NCBI RefSeq assembly: GCF_030440595.1
Contig: NZ_CP047452.1
Location: 2,790,001 to 2,854,000, forward strand
Direction: 5' to 3'
Length of the DNA: 64,000 nucleotides
Source of the DNA: Corynebacterium glucuronolyticum DSM 44120
GTDB lineage: Bacteria > Actinomycetota > Actinomycetes > Mycobacteriales > Mycobacteriaceae
Part shown: in pieces, positions 55,294 through 63,054 of the stretch
How positions within the stretch are numbered: the first letter of the stretch is position 1
Layout: every line of letters begins with the position of its first letter
Notes under the pieces: generated by a model
What the model saw: the letters and a program-made list of their open reading frames with translations, nothing else
Databases searched by the model: none
What the model was told of the DNA's origin: nothing
Program-made: the position numbers and the translations under genes

Positions 55294-55633
55294 CTGACCC
55301 CAATGCATTCGTCACAGTGACGTAATTAATCTATACCCACACCCCGGGCCAAAACCTCCTCAAAAAGGTCGAATCGGCCCGGGGCCTCTGTATCTCACAA
55401 CCACCGAGCGCCACCGCGAGCCACCGACAGCCACCGCGCACCCCCTGACGCAGGACCGCTCCATGCCGGAGCGGCCCCACCCCACCGAGCGCCTCCGTGC
55501 AACACACAATTACACCCACATCGACCATGCCGATGCTCCGAGAAATGTACCGCACACCCTTTCTATTCGCTATTAGCTCATTTGTTCGATTCGCAATACC
55601 GCAGCTTAGCACCCAACCGCCTATACTGAACCC
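55294..55633. other. intergenic region after trpA with stem-loops
   Basis: A long hairpin at 55342-55384 (CCCCGGGCC...GGCCCGGGG with an inner ACCT/AGGT stem) probably ends the trp transcript, although no T-run follows. A second hairpin, CCGCTCC-ATGCC-GGAGCGG, lies near 55456-55475. CCACCGAGCGCC occurs at 55401 and 55482, with GCCACCG repeats between. No gene is seen. Confidence 0.55.
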
Positions 55634-56014
55634 ATGACTGAAAAAGTTTCCACGCCGTGCACCCGCCGCATGTTCCTCCTCGGCACCGCCACAACCTTCG
55701 CCGGTGCCCTCCTTGCCGCCTGCGGGTCCAAATCCGCCAATGTCAGTGTCGACGATGTTCCGGTGGGTTCCGCCGTGATCGTTGACGGCTTTATCATCGC
55801 CCAACCGCAGAAGGGCCAGTACGTCGCCTACTCAGCGGTGTGCCCCCATCAGCACAACATGATTAGCAAGGTGGAGGGCGACCGGGTGAAGTGCACGAAG
55901 CACGGGTCGGAGTTTTCCATCGTGGACGGTTCCGTGCTGAACAGCCCGGCACGCGACCCGTTGACGCCGGCGCAGGTCGCCCAGGAGGGGGATTCCCTCA
56001 CGGCGACCCCGTAA
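55634..56014 (+). CDS. Tat-exported Rieske [2Fe-2S] lipoprotein
   Basis: The 126-residue protein has twin arginines (Arg11-Arg12 in CTRRMFLLG), a hydrophobic stretch and a lipobox LLAAC (Cys30), suggesting Tat export and lipid anchoring. The Rieske ligands are CPH (70-72) and CTKH (87-90), each giving one Cys and one His. The disulfide Cys pair of bc1-type Rieske proteins is absent, so it belongs to the ferredoxin/arsenite-oxidase-like branch. TATACT lies six bases before the ATG, implying a leaderless mRNA. Electron partner unknown. It is followed 10 bp later by the SBF-like transporter. Confidence 0.88.
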   Translation: MTEKVSTPCTRRMFLLGTATTFAGALLAACGSKSANVSVDDVPVGSAVIVDGFIIAQPQKGQYVAYSAVCPHQHNMISKVEGDRVKCTKHGSEFSIVDGSVLNSPARDPLTPAQVAQEGDSLTATP

Positions 56015-56024
56015 GCTTTAGGGC

Positions 56025-56978
56025 ATGTTGAAGCGCCTAAACATAGATATTCTGATTGTCCTCATCATCGTCGCGGTGGTGCTCGCGATTTTCTTCCCGG
56101 CCCGCGGCCAGGTGGCCGATGCCTTCAGGTTGGCGTCCTCCCTGGCCATCGCATTGTTGTTCTATTTGTATGGCGCTCGCTTGTCCACCTCCGAGGCGCT
56201 TGCTGGCCTCAAGCATTGGCGGCTACACCTGCTCATTTTGGCGTTTACGTTTGTGGTGTTTCCGCTCATCGGCGTGGCGCTGCGGCCGTTGACGTTGTTC
56301 ATTCCGCACGGCATTTACATGGGCATCCTGTACCTGACCTTGGTGCCGTCGACGGTGCAGTCCTCGGTCGCCTTTACGTCCGTGGCCAGGGGGAATGTGG
56401 CCGGTGCGATCGTCTCTGCGTCGGCTTCGAACCTCGTGGGCGTCTTTGCCACACCCCTTTTGGTCATGCTGTGCATGGGCCAGTCCGGCGAGTTCCACAT
56501 CGACGCCTCGGTATTCACGGACATCGCGATCCAGCTCTTGTTGCCGTTTGTTCTTGGTCAAGCTACTCGACGCTGGGTTCACAGCTTTGCTGAAAAGGGT
56601 CCAACGAAAGTTGTGGATCGGGGTTCCATCGCCCTCGTGGTCTATGTCGCCTTCTCGGAGGGCATGGTGGAGGGGATCTGGTCCTCTGTTGCGGTCTCCC
56701 ACGTTGTCTTCCTCGTTGTGTTGTCCATCATCCTCGTGGCGTTCATGCTGTGGCTGACGCGCTTTGTTGCATTGAAGTTGGGCTTCAGTGAGGAGGACAC
56801 GATCGCCATTGAGTTCTGTGGAACGAAGAAGTCGCTTGCGACGGGCCTCCCGATGGCCGCGGTGATCTTCGCGGGGCAGCCAACGGCGCTCCTCATTTTG
56901 CCGTTGATGATTTTCCACCAGGTTCAGCTCATGATGTGTTCGTGGTTGGCATCCAGGTACGCTAGGAACCGTGCTTAA
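56025..56978 (+). CDS. bile acid:sodium symporter-like membrane protein (YfeH/SBF-like)
   Basis: The 317-residue protein has nine or ten membrane segments. LTLVPSTVQSSVAFTSVARGNVAGAIVSASASNLVGVFATPLLV and FCGTKKSLATGLPMAAVIF are the two unwound-helix motifs of the SBF-like fold. The YfeH branch is widely found in bacteria with unknown substrate. It lies 10 bp after the Rieske gene and overlaps the next ORF by 8 bp. Confidence 0.87.
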   Translation: MLKRLNIDILIVLIIVAVVLAIFFPARGQVADAFRLASSLAIALLFYLYGARLSTSEALAGLKHWRLHLLILAFTFVVFPLIGVALRPLTLFIPHGIYMGILYLTLVPSTVQSSVAFTSVARGNVAGAIVSASASNLVGVFATPLLVMLCMGQSGEFHIDASVFTDIAIQLLLPFVLGQATRRWVHSFAEKGPTKVVDRGSIALVVYVAFSEGMVEGIWSSVAVSHVVFLVVLSIILVAFMLWLTRFVALKLGFSEEDTIAIEFCGTKKSLATGLPMAAVIFAGQPTALLILPLMIFHQVQLMMCSWLASRYARNRA

Positions 56979-57267
56979 GCATTACATCAAGATTGAGTTG
57001 AAGGATAAGGACGTCATTGCCCCGGTGAGTATCGCTGAGCTGGAGGAGACGGCCGATGCGAAAAGTTGTCGGGTCCTCCGCCTAATTGAGAAGATGGGGG
57101 ATACCTACCCGGGTTTCATCGATCACGGCGTTGCCCACGGTAATCCCGCGATGCCCCTTGATACGGTGCCGCATCCGGATACGTACGACGATTTCCCTGA
57201 TGTGGAGGCGACGCGACTTACGCCGGAGGAGTTCGCCGCCGAGTGGGAGAGGGCAAAAGAGGCCTAA
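56971..57267 (+). CDS. hypothetical protein, 98 aa
   Basis: GTG start inside the end of the SBF-like gene. The product is acidic and soluble (LKHYIKIELKDKDVIAPVSI; DTVPHPDTYDDFPDVEATRLTPEEFAAEWERAKEA). No family is recognised. Its stop overlaps the convergent azlD stop by a few bases. Confidence 0.65.
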   Translation: MLKHYIKIELKDKDVIAPVSIAELEETADAKSCRVLRLIEKMGDTYPGFIDHGVAHGNPAMPLDTVPHPDTYDDFPDVEATRLTPEEFAAEWERAKEA

Positions 57268-57599
57268 AACACGAGATTGACAAGCAGCATGTAGAGGAGC
57301 GTTCCGCCGAGGATGGATAGCCCGGCGGAGCGTTTCCACCAGTGCACGCCGACGGTGAAGGCGAGCGCGATGGAGGCTGCGAGCAGCCCGCCGGGGGCGC
57401 GGCGCTGTCCAAGGTACGTGTACACCACGAGCATGAGCATGACGCCGAGTGGCATCGTCGATCCGAGGTAGTCGATGAGGGTGGAGTTGCGTAGTTTTTT
57501 GGTGGCGACAAAGGGGATCCACCGCAAGAAGACGGTGATGAGGCCGATGGGGATGAGGACGGCCCAGACGTCTGTGGAGGTGACACAGTTAGGAAGCAT
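57264..57599 (-). CDS. azlD: AzlD-family branched-chain amino acid exporter small subunit
   Basis: The 111-residue protein has four hydrophobic helices: DVWAVLIPIGLITVFLRWIPF at the start and STMPLGVMLMLVVYTYL in the middle. This is the AzlD/BrnE pattern. With AzlC/BrnF it forms an exporter for Leu, Ile, Val and sometimes Met. The ATG overlaps the end of the frame that continues azlC by 11 bp, as in intact azlCD operons. Confidence 0.88.
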   Translation of the reverse strand: MLPNCVTSTDVWAVLIPIGLITVFLRWIPFVATKKLRNSTLIDYLGSTMPLGVMLMLVVYTYLGQRRAPGGLLAASIALAFTVGVHWWKRSAGLSILGGTLLYMLLVNLVF

Positions 57600-58250
57600 C
57601 GCTCAACCTCCAGCGCCCGATGAGGATGAGGAAGTACGCGGTGAGGGCGGGCACGAGAAGGTTGCCGGGGAAGAAGGCGTAGCTTACGAGTGCGCACGTG
57701 ATCGCGAGGACGACGAGGAACGTGAGCGTGAGGATTCGTAGGATTCGAAGGCGAGGACGACGAAGAGGGCGACGAGCGCGAATTCCATGCCCTTCAACCC
57801 GTCGGGAAGCGCTTGGCCGAGCAGTGCCCCGCAGATGCCGGGGATGCCCCAGAACGCCTGACACCAGGCGGTAATCGCGACGATGGCGGGCCCGGAGGTA
57901 ATGCGCATTGCTGAGACGACGGCGTAAACCTCGTCGGTGAGTGCATAGGTGACGTAGGCGCGCCCCAGGAAGGAGCGTACGTTATGCCGGGGGAACGTGA
58001 TGCCATAGAAGATGTGACGGAAGTTGACCATGCCACCGGTGATGGTGGCGGCGAGTGGCCCCATTCCGCTGGTGATCATGGTGATGGCGAGGTATTCGAC
58101 GCTTCCTGCGTAGATGACGAAGGAGAAGATGGGCGCCCACCACCAGGCAAATCCGGATTGGACGATGAGGACGCCGAAGGCGAGTCCGAGAGGGATGAGT
58201 CCGAGTCCGACGGGCCACATGAGTTTGAACCCGTGTAGCGCGGGTGACAT
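57589..58250 (-). pseudogene. azlC: azlC, branched-chain amino acid exporter large subunit, frameshifted
   Basis: From ATG 58250 (GGAGAG 8 bases upstream) the frame reads MSPALHGFKLMWPVGLGLIPLGLAFGVL and continues as AzlC up to ALFVVLAFESYE. Then it turns into SSRSRSSSSSRSRAHS and stops at 57684. In another frame the sequence from about 57750 continues ILRILTLTFLVVLAITCALVSYAFFPGNLLVPALTAY and stops at 57589, just inside azlD. The combined length of 662 bp is not a multiple of three, consistent with a one-base change near 57735-57755, where GAATCC is repeated. Either the gene is broken or the read has an error. Confidence 0.8.
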
Positions 58251-58252
58251 GG

Positions 58253-58930
58253 TTAGTTCTCTCCGTATGGTGTGTGCGTCGACCAGAGTGGTGCGGTTCC
58301 GGGGAGGAGCCGCATGCATTCGCGCCAGATATCGGTGGTGCGTGGTGCGAAGATGAGGTCGGGGCGGGCATCGGTGAGGCGGAAGTGGCCTTCTTCGATG
58401 CCGGTGCGTAGTGTGTCGAGCGGCATAAGGGTGGTGCCGATAAAGAAGCGTGCTTGGCCGATGGTGTCGATGTAGTCGTCGGGGTCGGCCGTGAGCTGCA
58501 AGATTCCGACGCTGGGGCAGCGCTCTAAGGGGATACCAAACCCGCTACCGAACCCGTCATCAGAACCAGCAGACCCATCACCAATGCCGTCACCAATCCC
58601 GTCAGCAGTCCCGGAAGGCCCGCCAACACCAGCCCCCCCAAAAGCAGCCGCCGCAGCAATACCTATAACGGAATTTGCATTACTCAGGCCGCCTTGAAAG
58701 AAGGCGTGTGGCTTCCCCGCCAGCGGCACCCATTTGTCAATCATCCCTTTTAGCGGGATATCCGTCATCCGCCCGAGCACAATAGTATGCGCGTTGCCGT
58801 CTTCGGTAAGCAGGATAAGTTGGACGGATCGTTGCAAAAAGCCGTATGTGTTCCCGGGCGCGGCGATGATGAATCGCCCGGGCGCGATATCCATGGATGG
58901 CGTGGGATCCTCAAATGTGCCGTTTGTCAT
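58253..58930 (-). CDS. YqgE/AlgH family (UPF0301) protein with Gly-rich insert
   Basis: The protein has about 225 residues. The start is [26 protein letters not shown], with GGAAGGAACAACA before the ATG at 58930; the upstream ATG at 58948 is less likely. FLQRSVQLILLTEDGNAHTIVLGR and the ending DLIFAPRTTDIWRECMRLL match YqgE. Between HAFFQGGLSNANS and CPSVGILQL lies an insert of about 45 residues rich in Gly, Asp, Ser and Ala (GDGIGDGSAGSDDGFGSGFG). The family function is unresolved. It overlaps the cca stop by 4 bp and is 2 bp from the azlC start, so cca-yqgE-azlCD may form one transcript. Confidence 0.75.
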   Translation of the reverse strand: MTNGTFEDPTPSMDIAPGRFIIAAPGNTYGFLQRSVQLILLTEDGNAHTIVLGRMTDIPLKGMIDKWVPLAGKPHAFFQGGLSNANSVIGIAAAAAFGGAGVGGPSGTADGIGDGIGDGSAGSDDGFGSGFGIPLERCPSVGILQLTADPDDYIDTIGQARFFIGTTLMPLDTLRTGIEEGHFRLTDARPDLIFAPRTTDIWRECMRLLPGTAPLWSTHTPYGEN

Positions 58931-60360
58931 TGTTGTTCCTTCCACCATTTCTTAAGGGCAGCGACGGCTTCGTCGTGCGGCAGCGGCCCCCGGTCGAGGC
59001 GTAGTTCCTTCATGAACGTCCATGCCTTTCCTACGGCGGGTCCGGGCGTGATCCCGAGGATTTCCATGATTTCGTTGCCGTCGAGGTCGGGTCGCACGCG
59101 TGCGAGGTCTTCTTTTTCAGCCAGTTCCGCGATGCGTTGTTCGAGGTCGTCGTAGGCGCGTGAGATCCACCTGGCCTTTTTCTTGTTTCTGGTGGTGGTG
59201 TCGGCGCGGACGAGTTTGTGTAGCCGTGGCAGCAACGAACCGGCGTCGGTGACGTAGCGCCGGACGGCGGAGTCTGTCCATTCTCCTTCGGGGAATCCAT
59301 AAAAGCGCATGTGTAGGTAGATGAGTTGCGAGATGTCTTTTATGTCCTGTTTGGAGTATTTGAGGGCGCGTAGTCGTTTGCGCGCCATCTTTGCACCTAC
59401 AACGTCGTGTTGATGGAATGTGACCTGTCCGTTGTCCAGGACGCGTTTGGTTTGTGGTTTGCCAATGTCGTGGAGGAGGGCGGCCCACCGGAGCACGAGG
59501 TCCGGTCCGTCTTCTTCTTGTTCCATGGCTTGGCGCAGCACGGTGAGTGAGTGTTGGTAGACGTCTTTGTGCTGGTTGTGCTCGTCGCCGAGGGCTTTGA
59601 GTGCGGAGATTTCGGGGAAGATCCGGTCCATGATTCCGGTTTCCACGAGGAGGTCGATGCCGCGCCAGGGGGCGGCCCCGCAGATGAGTTTGTCCAGTTC
59701 AGCTTGGATGCGTTCGCGGGTGATGCGGTCGATTTCGGCGGCCATGGTGGTCATCGCGTCGACGACCCGTGTGGCCACGTCGAATTCCAGCTGGGCTGCA
59801 AATCGTGCTGCTCGCAGCATCCTAAGTGGGTCGTCGCCGAAGGAGATTTCGGGTGCGTCGGGCGTGTCGATGATCCTGTTTTGCAGCGCGGTGAGTCCGC
59901 CGAGCGGGTCGCAGAAGGTGTGATCGCCTGTGGGGGAGAGGGCGATGGCCATGGCGTTGATGGTGAAGTCGCGTCGCACGAGGTCGCCTTCGAGGGTGTC
60001 GCCGAATTTCACCACGGGGTTGCGTGAGTTGCCGTCGTAGGTGTCTGCTCTGAAGGTGGTGATTTCGACTTGTTGCCCGTCTTTAGCTGCGGAGATGGTG
60101 CCGTATTCGATTCCTGTGTCCCAGACGGCGTCGGCCCATTCCGAGAGGATGTCGTGGGTGATGTCGGGCAGGGCGGAGGTGGTGAAGTCGAGGTCGCCGG
60201 CGAGTCTGCCGAGGAGGCTGTCGCGGACGGATCCGCCGACGAGGTACAGCTCCTCGCCGTGGCGGTTGAATTCACCGGCGAGTGAGGTGAGGATTTCTTT
60301 GTACGGTTCCAGCTCAATCACTTCGCTAATGTTACCGGAGGTGGGTAACATCGGTTTCAT
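58927..60360 (-). CDS. cca: CCA tRNA nucleotidyltransferase
   Basis: The 477-residue protein adds CCA to tRNA 3' ends. [26 protein letters not shown] holds the GGSVRD and DxD motifs of the pol-beta-like head. [13 protein letters not shown] and [16 protein letters not shown] are neck motifs, and an HD domain follows ([12 protein letters not shown]...). The open frame upstream of 60360 is an Arg-run shadow of the divergent gene. The ATG chosen at 60360-60358 shares the tetranucleotide CATG with the NUDIX start. An internal ATG three codons later is also possible. Orthologue position: the Rv3907c slot beside mutT4. Confidence 0.93.
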   Translation of the reverse strand: MKPMLPTSGNISEVIELEPYKEILTSLAGEFNRHGEELYLVGGSVRDSLLGRLAGDLDFTTSALPDITHDILSEWADAVWDTGIEYGTISAAKDGQQVEITTFRADTYDGNSRNPVVKFGDTLEGDLVRRDFTINAMAIALSPTGDHTFCDPLGGLTALQNRIIDTPDAPEISFGDDPLRMLRAARFAAQLEFDVATRVVDAMTTMAAEIDRITRERIQAELDKLICGAAPWRGIDLLVETGIMDRIFPEISALKALGDEHNQHKDVYQHSLTVLRQAMEQEEDGPDLVLRWAALLHDIGKPQTKRVLDNGQVTFHQHDVVGAKMARKRLRALKYSKQDIKDISQLIYLHMRFYGFPEGEWTDSAVRRYVTDAGSLLPRLHKLVRADTTTRNKKKARWISRAYDDLEQRIAELAEKEDLARVRPDLDGNEIMEILGITPGPAVGKAWTFMKELRLDRGPLPHDEAVAALKKWWKEQQ

Positions 60361-60988
60361 GACCGAGAATGAGCCCCGTCGGCGGCGGCGTCGTCGTCGG
60401 CGTCCTCGCACGTCCCGGGCGACCCGCACGGCGCGTAATGCGAGGACTGCGAAGCGTACGCATAGTAGTAGGAAGCGTCGTCGTGGGCCGGTGTCGGTGG
60501 AGACGTCTGCTGGTGGGTTGGTGATTTCTGGTCTTCCGGAGGCCGTCGATGAACAAGGCAATGTTGATTTGAACGCTGTCTATGTTGCTTTGATTGGTCG
60601 TGTTGATCGTCGCGGTCGCCTCCTGTGGTCGATGCCCAAGGGCCACGTTGAGCCTGGTGAGGACCATCGTCACACGGCTGAGCGGGAGGTCTGGGAGGAA
60701 ACGGGCATCGTCGGTGAGGTCTTTTCTGATCTCGGGACGATTGATTATTGGTTTATATCTGAGGGGCGTCGCGTCCACAAGACGGTCCATCATCATCTCC
60801 TGCGCTACGTCGATGGTGAGCTTAACGACGAAGACCCCGAGGTCACCGAGGTCGCCTGGGTCCCCGCCGCCCACCTCGTGGAGCGCCTCGCGTACTCCGA
60901 CGAGCGCAAACTTGCACGCATCGCGCACGATACGTTGCCGGACCTCGCCCGCGCCGAGAAGCAGGCGGGGAGGGTCACGCCACGGTGA
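60359..60988 (+). CDS. NUDIX hydrolase (MutT4-like)
   Basis: The 209-residue protein has the NUDIX box [23 protein letters not shown] (95-117). The first 45 residues are an Arg-rich tail (two runs of Arg), seen also in corynebacterial orthologues. It hydrolyses nucleoside diphosphate derivatives; the exact substrate is unknown. TAACAT ends 7 bases before the ATG, suggesting a leaderless mRNA. It is divergent from cca and overlaps the DUF6049 gene by 4 bases (GTGA), following the Rv3908-Rv3909-Rv3910 order. Confidence 0.9.
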   Translation: MTENEPRRRRRRRRRPRTSRATRTARNARTAKRTHSSRKRRRGPVSVETSAGGLVISGLPEAVDEQGNVDLNAVYVALIGRVDRRGRLLWSMPKGHVEPGEDHRHTAEREVWEETGIVGEVFSDLGTIDYWFISEGRRVHKTVHHHLLRYVDGELNDEDPEVTEVAWVPAAHLVERLAYSDERKLARIAHDTLPDLARAEKQAGRVTPR

Positions 60989-63027
60989 GACGCGCCCTCG
61001 CAACCGCCCTCTGCGCCGCACTTCTCTGCTTTCCAAGCTTGTCGACGCCCGCCCGCGCCGCTCTTCCCGCCCCCGTAGCGCCCTCCCGCGAGGTCGTCGC
61101 CGAGCAGTGGGTGAACCCGATGCTCCGCGTCGGCGACACCGGCGCCGTGAAGCTCACCCAGCTCACCACCACCGGCGGCACCGTCGTCGGCACGGTGGAA
61201 ACCGCCACCGACGTTGAGCAGGTCCAGATCTTCACCGCCCCTCCTGTTGGCGATCTCCCCAGCGCCTTCAACCTCCTCGGCCTGAACCCGGAGGCCTACC
61301 CCCTCGCCGGCCCCATTTTCGCCCCTGGGGACTTCTCCTTTACCTACGATGAGCTCGGTCTCACCACCCCCGGCATCCACGCCGTCCTCGTCAGGGCAGG
61401 GGAGGAGACCACCCGCTTCCTCGTCTTCATCCCCTCCGATTCCACGGCTACCGCGCAAGCGGGAACCCTCATCTGGCCCCTCGCCGCCGATATCCCCCTC
61501 GTCCCCGGCGAGACGGGGACGGCACCGGAGCGCCCGGAACTCCTCCTAGCTAACGAGGGCTTCACCGCAGAAATCGAACCGGGCGGCCGCCTCGACCAGC
61601 TCGTGGACCTCTACCCGGGCGGCCACACGTGCCTCGCCATCGACCCGCAGCTCATCGATACCGTTTCCCGCATGGCGGGCGGCTACACCGTCACCGCCAC
61701 CCGCGTCTCCTCCGTGGAGCCCACCGTCCGCCTACGCGAGCGCTGGACGGCGAAGAAGGAGGTCACCTCCACCCCAGGCCGCGGCGCGGAGGCCGCCCAG
61801 CGCTTCCTGGACAAGGTTGATGCCGTCTCCCACGGGGCGTGCGTCATCCCGCTGCCGTGGGCGGGTGCGGATCTGTCCGCAGCGTTGAAGGCGGGTGTCC
61901 TCCCCGAGGCGCTGGATTCCTCGGTGCTGGAGGAGGAGCTGAACACGCCGATTGCGAAGAATCTCATCATTCCGTCGTCGGGTTATGTCACCCCGGAGGT
62001 GGCGGCGGCGCTTCCTGCGGGCACGGGCGCGATCACGGGGGATGCGTTGTCGGCGCAGCTTGCTATCGTGGGTGAGCATCCGTTGACGGTGGGGTATTCG
62101 GATCCGTTGACGCGTTTCGATTACCGCCTGGATACCCCGGCCGCCCGGCGCGCCTCCGCCGTCGCGGCAGTACAATTCACGCGCGCCCAAGCGAGCGCCC
62201 AAGCCAACGCCCAAGCGCGCAACGCAACACCAGAGCAAGCAGCAGACCAAGCAGACCAAGCACACACCCCACCCATCATCCTCCCACCCCGCCTCTGGTC
62301 AGCCGAGGACGCGGCGGCGATCTCCCGGGCCGCAGGCCCGAGCGCCCAGCTCCATGTCGCGCCCTATACCCCCGGGCAGCCGCTTGTTGATCCGACGGCG
62401 CTCACCGACGTGGAGGTGACCAACGCGGCGCAGCAGCAGCGCTACGTGGGTGACCTCAATAACCTCATGGTGGAGGACCCGAATATCGCGTTGTCGCCGG
62501 AGGAGTTCACTGCGCCGGTGCGCACGTCGATTGCGGAGTCGCTGAGTTTGTATAAGCGGCGTGCATTGGACCTGTATGAGCGGACGACGGAGGAGACGCG
62601 CCGCAAGCTGGATAAGAACCGGGATTTGATCCAGGCGTTGCGGGCGTCGGTGCGCCTCATGCCGCCGGGGAACGTCTACACGCGGACGTCGAATAGCTCT
62701 CCTGTGGTGATTGTGGCGCAGAATGGTTTGCCGTTGCCTGTGGAGGCGACGATCCAGGCGGAGTCGTCGGAGGCGCGGGTGACACCGCCGGGGGCGTTGA
62801 AGATTCCGGCGCAGGGGTCGATTACGACTCAGGTGACGGCGGATGTGCCGCGGGCGCAGGAGACGGCATCGATGCGGTTGTGGCTGGCTAATGACACGGG
62901 CGCGCCGATTAGTGACCCGGTGAGTCTGACCGTTCAGACGAAGGGTTCGAACTGGTGGGCGTGGTTAATCGCCGGTCTCCTCGTGGTCTTCTTCGTGGTT
63001 CGTCTGGCGTTGCGGCGCAAACATTAG
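60985..63027 (+). CDS. DUF6049 secreted membrane-anchored protein
   Basis: The 680-residue protein starts with GTG in the GTGA overlap. Its signal peptide is about 1-26 ([25 protein letters not shown]). A long extracytoplasmic part follows ([47 protein letters not shown]), then one C-terminal helix ([20 protein letters not shown]) and a basic tail. An Ala/Gln-rich low-complexity stretch lies near residues 395-425. The family sits between mutT4 and murJ across Corynebacteriales (Rv3909 position). The function is unknown; peptidoglycan-related from context. Confidence 0.85.
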   Translation: MRRALATALCAALLCFPSLSTPARAALPAPVAPSREVVAEQWVNPMLRVGDTGAVKLTQLTTTGGTVVGTVETATDVEQVQIFTAPPVGDLPSAFNLLGLNPEAYPLAGPIFAPGDFSFTYDELGLTTPGIHAVLVRAGEETTRFLVFIPSDSTATAQAGTLIWPLAADIPLVPGETGTAPERPELLLANEGFTAEIEPGGRLDQLVDLYPGGHTCLAIDPQLIDTVSRMAGGYTVTATRVSSVEPTVRLRERWTAKKEVTSTPGRGAEAAQRFLDKVDAVSHGACVIPLPWAGADLSAALKAGVLPEALDSSVLEEELNTPIAKNLIIPSSGYVTPEVAAALPAGTGAITGDALSAQLAIVGEHPLTVGYSDPLTRFDYRLDTPAARRASAVAAVQFTRAQASAQANAQARNATPEQAADQADQAHTPPIILPPRLWSAEDAAAISRAAGPSAQLHVAPYTPGQPLVDPTALTDVEVTNAAQQQRYVGDLNNLMVEDPNIALSPEEFTAPVRTSIAESLSLYKRRALDLYERTTEETRRKLDKNRDLIQALRASVRLMPPGNVYTRTSNSSPVVIVAQNGLPLPVEATIQAESSEARVTPPGALKIPAQGSITTQVTADVPRAQETASMRLWLANDTGAPISDPVSLTVQTKGSNWWAWLIAGLLVVFFVVRLALRRKH

Positions 63028-63054
63028 TAGGAGTTTTGCGCCTGGCCTTTTAGA

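Noticed and set aside
60361..60561. N-terminal extension of cca by about 67 codons
   Set aside because: The extension is an Arg-run antisense to the NUDIX N-terminus; the conserved cca sequence begins after 60360.
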